The position numbers and the translations under genes are program-made. A stretch of DNA of 39,895 nt. Origin: Bacillota bacterium (GTDB taxonomy: Bacteria > Bacillota > Clostridia > Christensenellales > Pumilibacteraceae). The notes below the pieces were generated by a model. That model was not told the origin of the DNA and made no database searches. It saw only the letters and a list, made by a program, of their open reading frames with translations. Positions 16,994 through 24,629 of this stretch are shown one piece after another; the stretch's first letter is position 1, and each line of letters starts with the position of its first letter. The DNA is taken from positions 1 to 39,895 of the forward strand of contig WRGC01000013.1 in the NCBI GenBank assembly GCA_009787385.1, read 5' to 3'.

Positions 16994-18061
16994 TTAATAA
17001 ATCAAAAATTCACAAGCAATAGGCGTGTACAAAAAATTATTCCATTCTATACTATCTTTGTTATATAGACTATTTGCCCACAATACTTTGACCAATGTTG
17101 CCTCACTAGATATATTTGGCAATCGCAATATTTTATTTTTTATATTACTATATTTGGTAGCATTGTCTCTATATGGGGCAACAATCAATGGTATATTTAA
17201 TTTCATACATTTGTCATGCAAGATTTGCATACTCTTATTTTGTTCTATTTTATCATCTTTAATTTCTAACCAACAATATGTGGACGAATGATATGGATTG
17301 ACAATAACAGTATCTACTCCTTTCAAATCAAACACTCCAAAGTCCATTCCAACATGTGGCGAAATCATTAATATATTGCTATTCAAATCATACAAATTTG
17401 GCAATCTATCTATCAATGGTTTGTCGTCAACTTGTTGCAACTTTGTTTTGCACAATTCAATATCTCCTATGACAAATGTGCCATCCAACTGTATAATACC
17501 AAAGTCCAAATTAGATCCAAAACTAGAATACCTATCAACAAACATTTGAGATTGCAATACTCTTTCACCTACATAAATAATAGTATCCACATTGTCATAA
17601 CTATAAGCAACATATGTCCCCTTGTACTGTGTGCCAACTACAAAGTTGAGTGCAGCTTTAAAATTGACCAATCCATTGCAACCACTATATCCCAATGGTT
17701 GAGACGAAGCTATCAAAATTATTGGGATATTGCAACCTTGAGTAGATATTGCAATCATATTAGCCGTGTATGCCAAAGTATCAGACCCATGTGTAATCAA
17801 TACCCCATCATATTTTTTTATTTTCAAATTGTCTCTTATACAGCTTAAAATAACTTGCCAATCTTCAAATGTAATATTCTCACTAAACATATATAAAGGC
17901 GATACAATATCCATTTCTACATTGCTATCCAATCCTGTCTCAACACACTTGAGAGTATCACAAAACTTCACAATATCTCCCAATACCCTAACCCCATCTT
18001 CTATTTCTACAGAAGCAAAAGTCCCACCTGTAATAATTACTAATATATTTTTTTTCTTCAT
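16994..18061 (-). CDS. Asparaginase family amidohydrolase
   Basis: A 355-residue L-asparaginase/glutaminase-fold protein. The nucleophile loop is I10-T-G-G-T14-F-A-S (usually TGGTIA). The second catalytic motif is T90-H-G-S93-D94-T95-L-A-Y-T-A, where the normal HGTDT has Ser in place of the first Thr. The N-terminal Rossmann-like domain and the smaller C-terminal domain are both present. No signal peptide is seen, so it is a cytoplasmic, type I-like enzyme converting Asn to Asp and ammonia. The ATG has AAGGAT upstream. It starts 34 bp after comEC and is co-transcribed with it. Confidence 0.85.
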   Translation of the reverse strand: MKKKNILVIITGGTFASVEIEDGVRVLGDIVKFCDTLKCVETGLDSNVEMDIVSPLYMFSENITFEDWQVILSCIRDNLKIKKYDGVLITHGSDTLAYTANMIAISTQGCNIPIILIASSQPLGYSGCNGLVNFKAALNFVVGTQYKGTYVAYSYDNVDTIIYVGERVLQSQMFVDRYSSFGSNLDFGIIQLDGTFVIGDIELCKTKLQQVDDKPLIDRLPNLYDLNSNILMISPHVGMDFGVFDLKGVDTVIVNPYHSSTYCWLEIKDDKIEQNKSMQILHDKCMKLNIPLIVAPYRDNATKYSNIKNKILRLPNISSEATLVKVLWANSLYNKDSIEWNNFLYTPIACEFLIY

Positions 18062-18095
18062 ATTGTTTATATCCTTAGTTAAACTATCTTACTTT

Positions 18096-20372
18096 TTATT
18101 CTCTAATCACCCATTCAACAAAATCAAAATAAGCTCTCTGTCTATCATATGCAACCAATACATTATCTGTATAAACATCAAAAAATGAATAGTCTACAAT
18201 CTGCAATGCATCATTGTATGCTACAGTATTGGCTCCTCTAAGTATATCAAAGTTGTGCAAGATATCTTCATCAAATTTGTATAGCGGCATATCCTGAGCC
18301 GAAATAAGAATATTTACATTTCCACCCAACAATTGATAACCCATAAAGACATTGTCTAACATAATACAACCTATACTAAACTGCCCATGGTCTGTCATAA
18401 CTTGCTCGTCCATAATACTAAAATTTAGTCCCGCTTTCTCCATACTCAATATATCATTGATAGATATTGTAGGTGGAACAAAAAACTCCTCTATACCAAA
18501 GCTTCGTCTCATAGCTCTCAATGATGATGCATTGACAAATATATCTGTGACAAACAGAGTATGTATCTTGGATATCTTAAAATTCAACACTCCATAACTC
18601 TCACTAGCTTTTGCACCTATATTGCCAAAATACATAGTCTCATTATTGCTTATTACAATAGTTTGATTGTTGCTCATGGGAACTATTACATTATTTAACT
18701 TGTTTTGTGGCAAACCTACTACAAATATACTCAAGTACAATAACACACTTACAACACCTGAAACCAATCTAGTCCTACGATACAACACAAACCTACTACA
18801 AGATACTAATCCAATCATCAAAGCCAAAACAAATGGCAAACCTGGCCAAATAAAAATATTGCTATAAGGCAAATCTGCAATCCAATTGAGCAAACTCAAC
18901 AATGCAACCAACACAATATCAAACAATTGCAACGCCCAACCCATAAATGGTACAATATATACAATTGGGACTAACAACATCAAGCCTATAAATACTATAC
19001 CCAACAAAGGTTTGAGTACCAAATTGGCAACTATAGAATAAGTTGCAATACGATGAAGCAATAAAGCTGTCAACGCAACAGTAGTAGCTTGTACAGACAA
19101 GCCCATTGCCAACCCACTAGCAGTATTTTTTATAGTCCTTGTAGTATACTTTGGGATAATATTAGATTTTTTTGAAAACTCACTTGTATTGAAAGTTAGT
19201 TTTTTGTCAATTATAGTTTGCAACCAACGATTGATAGACTTATAAAATAAGTTGATTCCCAATACTGATCCAAAACTCAGTAGAAAACTAGTAGAAAAAA
19301 GTAAAAATGGGTCAAACAACAATAGTACACAAGCCGCAAATCCAAGACTATTTAGTCCATCATACCATTTACCACGCAATTTGCAAATACCTGCTACAAC
19401 AAACATTATTACCGCTCTCAATACAGATGGACTAAATGCCGAAAGCCACGCATAAAACAATACAATACTCAATACAATCAAAAAAGATAACAGTCGTCTG
19501 CTAGTTATCTTTTTAAGTATAAAACCCAAAAGAGTGGCAATAAATGATATATGCATACCCGACACGGCTAGTACATGTGCAAATCCTGATTGACTAAATA
19601 TATTGTAGCCATCAGCATTCAATGCCGTAGTATCCCCTATAAGCATAGCTCTAGCCACACCTGCCGTATCTTGACTAAGATGTTTATCCAACAACTCACC
19701 CAATTCTAGTCGCACCAAATCCATTCCACTTGTAGCTTTGGGTATCAAATATACAAAAGCCAAATTGTCTACTACACGACTAAAGTATTGTATACCATAT
19801 GTCAATCTACCCAAGTCAAATCCACTTTCTTCATTCAACAAGTCATAACTAGTTACAAACCCATCAAATCTCAACTCATCACCCTTTTGAGCATAATACA
19901 AAGAAGTCGTGTCCTCATCCTTAATACTTATGTTGACACGCATTTTGCCATTGATAGATTGTCCATTCAAATATATATCTTCTAATACTATAGATCTAAA
20001 ACCACTATCGTACAAATTGTTGACTACACTAATTGTACCTGCAACTCTATAATCTCCCTTTATAGAGCTTCCCTGCCAAAGTATTATGCGTCCAAAATAC
20101 CCAATGCCTACCACAATTACACAAATCCCAATCAACACATAACACAGCATTTTCTTGCTTTCACCAATCCTATAGTAATACAAAGCCAATCCAATGGGGA
20201 AAACAATAACTGCAAATAACAACAAATATCCAATTATAGGATTGACAAACAACATAGTGCAAGACAAGATACAAGCAATTACAAATATAGCACAGAACAA
20301 AAATACACGAATATTGAAAGGTCCTTTTGATACTCTCCCACTATATTTATTAATATTGCCTTTTGTTGTCAT
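18096..20372 (-). CDS. comEC: ComEC/Rec2 competence protein with degenerate C-terminal domain
   Basis: A 758-residue inner-membrane protein of the DNA-uptake channel family. Membrane segments lie at about 22-44, 47-67 and 78-98. The soluble OB-like N-domain (about 105-220) and the Competence domain with LAVSGMHISF and SAFSPSVLRAVIMF follow, then further membrane helices to about residue 570. The C-terminal domain keeps the outline of the metallo-beta-lactamase-like nuclease: VIVPMSNNQTIVISN replaces DVGQGDSxLI. However, the segment TLFVTDIFVNASSLRAMRR stands where THxHxDH should be, so every metal ligand there is missing. It should be nuclease-inactive. AAGGA lies 11 bases before the ATG, and a palindrome overlaps the promoter. 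Confidence 0.88.
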   Translation of the reverse strand: MTTKGNINKYSGRVSKGPFNIRVFLFCAIFVIACILSCTMLFVNPIIGYLLLFAVIVFPIGLALYYYRIGESKKMLCYVLIGICVIVVGIGYFGRIILWQGSSIKGDYRVAGTISVVNNLYDSGFRSIVLEDIYLNGQSINGKMRVNISIKDEDTTSLYYAQKGDELRFDGFVTSYDLLNEESGFDLGRLTYGIQYFSRVVDNLAFVYLIPKATSGMDLVRLELGELLDKHLSQDTAGVARAMLIGDTTALNADGYNIFSQSGFAHVLAVSGMHISFIATLLGFILKKITSRRLLSFLIVLSIVLFYAWLSAFSPSVLRAVIMFVVAGICKLRGKWYDGLNSLGFAACVLLLFDPFLLFSTSFLLSFGSVLGINLFYKSINRWLQTIIDKKLTFNTSEFSKKSNIIPKYTTRTIKNTASGLAMGLSVQATTVALTALLLHRIATYSIVANLVLKPLLGIVFIGLMLLVPIVYIVPFMGWALQLFDIVLVALLSLLNWIADLPYSNIFIWPGLPFVLALMIGLVSCSRFVLYRRTRLVSGVVSVLLYLSIFVVGLPQNKLNNVIVPMSNNQTIVISNNETMYFGNIGAKASESYGVLNFKISKIHTLFVTDIFVNASSLRAMRRSFGIEEFFVPPTISINDILSMEKAGLNFSIMDEQVMTDHGQFSIGCIMLDNVFMGYQLLGGNVNILISAQDMPLYKFDEDILHNFDILRGANTVAYNDALQIVDYSFFDVYTDNVLVAYDRQRAYFDFVEWVIRE

Positions 20373-20442
20373 GAGTGTGCTTGTCCTTAGTACAGTTGAT
20401 TTTATGTTTGATGTCTTTTGTATTTAGGTTAATTGTGAACTT

Positions 20443-20471
20443 AATATACCAAATTTTGGAAATTTGGTCAA
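20443..20471 (-). promoter_or_regulatory. comEC promoter with a palindrome in its spacer
   Basis: On the minus strand TTGACC (20471-20466), 17 bp, TATATT (20448-20443). Nine-bp arms ACCAAATTT and AAATTTGGT around 3 bases (20448-20468) fill the spacer and touch both boxes. This is the geometry of a repressor site. Confidence 0.65.
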
Positions 20472-20512
20472 TAATAAATTTTAAAAGTTATAATTGTTGA
20501 TAAAAAATATAA

Positions 20513-23263
20513 TCAATATTTATATGCAAATATCATATTCTTATCAACTATACATGTGTATTTAAATACCAACACCATACCATAGTATTTGTTATTTAGT
20601 TCTTCATACAACTCTTCTCTAGTCACAAATACATTTTCATACAAGTATCTACCATCAAATCTATTGTAGTCTTTGTCAATCATGTCAGTCAACTCATCTG
20701 CAGTCAATTGTCTTACAATAGTACTTTCTTTGTCTATCTCAAAATTGAATTTTACTGCACCATCTTTCCAAAAAACTTGTGGCATCAAACTAAAATCTTT
20801 AGGTTGCATTTTTTGATAAATATAATTTATTTTTTCTACAAATTCTTTATCCAATTTATTCTGTTCTTTTACATCAAATGGCTCTTGCACAACCCTTTGC
20901 TTTGCAATATATGCCAATCCATACATACAATTGGTATAAGTTGGATTAAAATCTTCTAGTTTTTTAATCAACTCTTCTTGACTAGGTCTCTCTAAAGGCT
21001 TAAATTTATCACCAATCTCTTTATAAATACCATGCTCTATAGTCTCACAAAAACTATTTATATGCCACTCTTCAATATTATTTGTAGATTTACCCATAAC
21101 GCTATTATATTGATGTGTAAACCTATCATCAGTTTGGTGATAGCATAATCTTGAACTCATTTGTTGTTGCACATTATCCATTAGCAGACTATCATCATAG
21201 CCATACAGTGACTTAATATGATTGTCTACACTATCTATCAAATTAGTTTTTATTTTATCAAGTGTATTTTGACTAGTGTCATTATTTTTATTACTATCCT
21301 TTAGTTTATCATTAAAATATTTATTGACAATTTCTAGCAACTCTATAGTATTTTTGTTTGCAACTTTCTCTTCGTTGTCATCATATCTACTCCCATTTAT
21401 TCTATTTTCTAAATTCCAAATTTTGTGTTGAGTGTTTTTTATTTCATCATCATTAATATTGTCTACAACAATTTTGTTCTGTTGTTTATCTACCCAAGTA
21501 TCTTTTAAATAATTCATTAGTATCTCAAATATATTGAGATGATTTCCGTTATATTCTATTTTGTCTGTTTCACTATTTTCATTTGACTGTTGTTTATATT
21601 CAGTTTGCAATTTTTCAATTCCTTTCAAAGTCATAGCACTACAATCAATTTGTATTGATGCACAATAATGTCCATCCCATCTCTTAAATAGAATGCTAAA
21701 CAACCAATCTAGCAATTTTGTCTTATAATCATAATCTCTCTTAGTGCTACCAATATAGGTACGACCAGCAGACCCTTTCCACTTGGCATCTCTACCAAAA
21801 TGCAATACTCTGCCCCACACATATTTTTTGCTATCAACTATATCAATCAATATTTTTAGCAACTTTTCAAAATTGTCACTGTATTGCACCAATATTCTTT
21901 CAATAATCTTTTCAGTATAAAAATCATAATCTTTACCATAAAATATCTCCTGCTCTCTATATTCTTTTCTTTGTACAAAATCCTTTACATTGTCTACAAT
22001 TTCACTAGAAAAGTCAAACTTTTGTTTGACTATACAATCAACATACCACAAAAAAATCAAGACACATGCATTTTTATAGTCATCTATTTTATTAGTTTCG
22101 TGTTGATATTGATATGATGAATTATTCCTCTCCATAATCTCTCTACATATCTCAAGAAACCAATCTTGCCCCCTAGTCACTGTAGAATGTAGTAATACAA
22201 TAAACAAATCTCTATGATATTCTCCAAATTTTCTACTACTGTACGAACCACCCAAAAATTCTAAAATATTTTTCTCCATGTCCAAACTATCTATATCATT
22301 ATTTTCCTTTATTTGTGTCACAAAATAAAGTATATTGTACATCAATCCATTGGATTTATTATAAGGTATAATTGTTAGAATATCAAAAACATCATTTGAT
22401 TTCAAATTCAAACTTTCACTATGAGGTTGATTAATTGAGTTTAAAATAACTTTTATAGTATCTTTGACTGACTGACAAATTTTATCTTTAGGTATAGAAA
22501 AAAATTCTGTTCTACTATTGTCATCTTCAAAATGTCTTAATGATTTAAATTGCAAATAAAGCATATATAAAGCAACGGATTGTTGCATTTGATTATCTAA
22601 TTTAAGGGTATTGTATTTTTTTAAATTAGTATATACCTTATCTATTTTTATCTCAGTTATTTGATGAAGCAAAATTGTATCTAATATTTGATAATAGCCA
22701 TCATTGCGAGATATATTATTTTTGTCACTCAAATATGAAACCAACCTTTGACCAACAATACGCCAAAGTCTTTTGTCTTGTCTCAATAAATACGGAATAT
22801 CTTGCCTAGCGAAGATAATGGAATACACAATTGAACAAGCAAATACAAAAACACTAGTTGCAAATAATCCAAAAACTAGTGCAGTTATCCCTGCAACAAC
22901 ACAGCCAAGTGCAACAAAAAACATATCTAGCAAATCAAAATCTTTTCTAACTTTTAATTTGTCAAATTCATCAGTATCAACACCCCAAATTTTATCTTTT
23001 TTAATAGACAATGATATTGAAAGTATAGTCACTATCCCAAGCAATATTGTAGTAGAGATAGCAACCAAATCACCAATAATACCCACACATTTAGAAATAT
23101 CAAAAATCTTAAAAAATTCCAAAACAAATAATACAAGAAATATCAACAATAAAACCAAAGATAGAAAATATCTCCAAAGAAATAAGAATTTAAAAATCTT
23201 TTTAATTTCTTTTCTATCTATTTTTTGTTTAGTAAAATTATTTTTTGTTTTATTATCACTCAT
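20513..23263 (-). CDS. Large membrane-anchored protein of unknown function
   Basis: A 916-residue protein I do not recognise. The N-terminus has a basic stretch and four membrane segments (about 20-45, 55-80, 105-122 and 125-145). The remaining 770 residues are soluble, charged, rich in Lys, Asp, Asn and Tyr, and mostly helical, presumably in the cytoplasm. Possible landmarks are FIVLLHSTVTRGQDWFLEI, a KWKGSAGRTYIGSTKRDYD loop and LFKRWDGHYCAS. No nuclease, ATPase or protease motif is evident. The start is the ATG at 23263, downstream of GGAG; the frame extends only to a TTG at 23281. It is a single gene with its own promoter (23344-23372). Membrane anchor plus large orphan effector-like domain would fit a defence or stress role, but this is speculation. 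Confidence 0.7.
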   Translation of the reverse strand: MSDNKTKNNFTKQKIDRKEIKKIFKFLFLWRYFLSLVLLLIFLVLFVLEFFKIFDISKCVGIIGDLVAISTTILLGIVTILSISLSIKKDKIWGVDTDEFDKLKVRKDFDLLDMFFVALGCVVAGITALVFGLFATSVFVFACSIVYSIIFARQDIPYLLRQDKRLWRIVGQRLVSYLSDKNNISRNDGYYQILDTILLHQITEIKIDKVYTNLKKYNTLKLDNQMQQSVALYMLYLQFKSLRHFEDDNSRTEFFSIPKDKICQSVKDTIKVILNSINQPHSESLNLKSNDVFDILTIIPYNKSNGLMYNILYFVTQIKENNDIDSLDMEKNILEFLGGSYSSRKFGEYHRDLFIVLLHSTVTRGQDWFLEICREIMERNNSSYQYQHETNKIDDYKNACVLIFLWYVDCIVKQKFDFSSEIVDNVKDFVQRKEYREQEIFYGKDYDFYTEKIIERILVQYSDNFEKLLKILIDIVDSKKYVWGRVLHFGRDAKWKGSAGRTYIGSTKRDYDYKTKLLDWLFSILFKRWDGHYCASIQIDCSAMTLKGIEKLQTEYKQQSNENSETDKIEYNGNHLNIFEILMNYLKDTWVDKQQNKIVVDNINDDEIKNTQHKIWNLENRINGSRYDDNEEKVANKNTIELLEIVNKYFNDKLKDSNKNNDTSQNTLDKIKTNLIDSVDNHIKSLYGYDDSLLMDNVQQQMSSRLCYHQTDDRFTHQYNSVMGKSTNNIEEWHINSFCETIEHGIYKEIGDKFKPLERPSQEELIKKLEDFNPTYTNCMYGLAYIAKQRVVQEPFDVKEQNKLDKEFVEKINYIYQKMQPKDFSLMPQVFWKDGAVKFNFEIDKESTIVRQLTADELTDMIDKDYNRFDGRYLYENVFVTREELYEELNNKYYGMVLVFKYTCIVDKNMIFAYKY

Positions 23264-23343
23264 CAATACCAATATCTCCAAAGATTAACCCACTTTATAC
23301 AAATCTCTCTATAGTCAATTTTGTGTCTTATGATAGGCTTAAT

Positions 23344-23372
23344 ATTATAACACACTACATTATATCATACAA
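23344..23372 (-). promoter_or_regulatory. Promoter of the 916-residue protein gene
   Basis: On the minus strand TTGTAT (23372-23367), 17 bp ending TGTGT, TATAAT (23349-23344). The leader is about 75 bases with no notable hairpin. The rest of the 310-bp space up to the surface protein gene holds only its divergent promoter. Confidence 0.65.
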
Positions 23373-23518
23373 ACTGCAAAAATGCAATTGTCACATAAAA
23401 TCTGCAATAACAAAGAAGTGGACAAACAAATTCATTATTTTTTGCTAACAATTCGCAAAACATTTTAATATAAAATCAGTTTGTAAAATATTACTATTTT
23501 ATTTAAAGTCAAAATTTA

Positions 23519-23547
23519 TTTACAAAAAATACATTATATGTTACAAT
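23519..23547 (+). promoter_or_regulatory. Promoter of the surface protein gene
   Basis: TTTACA (23519-23524), 17 bp ending ATGT, TACAAT (23542-23547). The ribosome site AGGAG follows at about 23560. Confidence 0.65.
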
Positions 23548-23576
23548 GTTTTGTACGATAGGAGAATGTTTTATCT

Positions 23577-24392
23577 ATGAATACATTTACTTTCAAAAAA
23601 ATATATTGTGGGATTGTTTGTTGTTTATTAATATTGAGTAGTTTGTTTGCGGGGGGGGGTAGTATTGCTTTAGCACAAGAAAATGATACATACACAATAA
23701 CATTTTCTGTTATTCAAAACATTGCCGCAATAACAATAAATCCTGTACAAGCTTCTTATGGAGAAATAGTACCAAAGATAGAAAAAGATTTTCCAAATCT
23801 TTTATATGGATTTTTTAGTGAAAAAGATGCAAATGGATATCTGTATTATAGTAGTCAACGAAGTGATGTTGCTAAAATTATACTTAAAGAAAATAAAATT
23901 TTTGATAAAAAGAACGATACTACAATATACAGTTTTTCATCACAATCTAAAGATAAAAAACCTATAATACTCAATCCAAATGGCGGCATACTTGGCGGAA
24001 CTACTACAGAAGACAATATAGAATGGGTTGAATGGAATACACTGTTAAAAAGTGGTAGACAAATACCTACTAGACAAGGTTACAAATTTTTAGGATTTTA
24101 TGATGTCTTAGGTGAATTTAATAAAGATGATGGCAGTTATCAAGTTGAAGGTACTGAGTGGTATGATGAGAATATGGTATGCAATAGAGATACCGATGAT
24201 ATCAATTTAGATTGGGTTCCTAGAGTTGTCCATGCTAAGTGGGAAAAACAAGATAGTAAAAAACAAGATAGTGAAAAACAAGATAATAACTTTATCAAAA
24301 TTTTGATAATATGCTTAGCTGTTGTGTCTGCAATTGGTATAATTTTGTTGATTTACTTTTTTGTTATCAAAAAGAGATTTTCTAAATTTTGA
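23577..24392 (+). CDS. Surface protein with InlB-type repeat and C-terminal membrane anchor
   Basis: A 271-residue exported protein. A signal peptide runs through IVCCLLILSSLFAGGGSIALAQ, with likely cleavage after about residue 34. The extracellular part contains one Listeria-Bacteroides (InlB B, Flg_new) repeat: PIILNPNGGILGG, GRQIPTRQGYKFLGFYD, GTEWYDEN, VVHAKWEKQ. This is a beta-grasp-like module of surface proteins. A KKQDSEKQD linker leads to a transmembrane helix (about 242-264) and a KKRFSKF tail. A G9 run (23651-23659) codes for the glycines in the signal peptide, so slippage there would switch the frame. Translation starts at the ATG at 23577; AGGAG lies 12 bases upstream. Confidence 0.8.
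   Translation: MNTFTFKKIYCGIVCCLLILSSLFAGGGSIALAQENDTYTITFSVIQNIAAITINPVQASYGEIVPKIEKDFPNLLYGFFSEKDANGYLYYSSQRSDVAKIILKENKIFDKKNDTTIYSFSSQSKDKKPIILNPNGGILGGTTTEDNIEWVEWNTLLKSGRQIPTRQGYKFLGFYDVLGEFNKDDGSYQVEGTEWYDENMVCNRDTDDINLDWVPRVVHAKWEKQDSKKQDSEKQDNNFIKILIICLAVVSAIGIILLIYFFVIKKRFSKF
23651..23659 (+). repeat. G9 homopolymer in coding sequence
   Basis: Nine consecutive G residues lie in the signal-peptide codons GCG GGG GGG GGT, in a genome where G runs are otherwise rare. It is a candidate slipped-strand (phase-variation) tract. Confidence 0.85.
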
Positions 24393-24448
24393 TTGTAACA
24401 TAAAACAATGAGAGCAATTAAATAAAATATTTTATTTACAATAAACTT

Positions 24449-24490
24449 AAAAGGTATACAAAAAAATTCTTTGTATACCTTTTTTATTTT
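24449..24490 (+). terminator. Terminator of the surface protein gene
   Basis: AAAAGGTATACAAA pairs with TTTGTATACCTTTT around a short loop and is followed by TTATTTTTATT. The A run on the other side may let it act on the minus strand too. Confidence 0.85.
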
Positions 24491-24629
24491 TATTAAAATC
24501 AACTATTTATTCTAAATCATCAAACTTTAAGCACTTTTGTTTATAATAATTTTTGTTGTGTATTTTTCAAAATTGCAACTATTGCATTGTATACAATAGT
24601 CCAGTCATAAAAAATAAATTAGAGTCACT

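Noticed and set aside
17432-18188. Two plus-strand frames of about 140 residues
   Set aside because: Antisense to the asparaginase gene and the end of comEC, with no ribosome sites.
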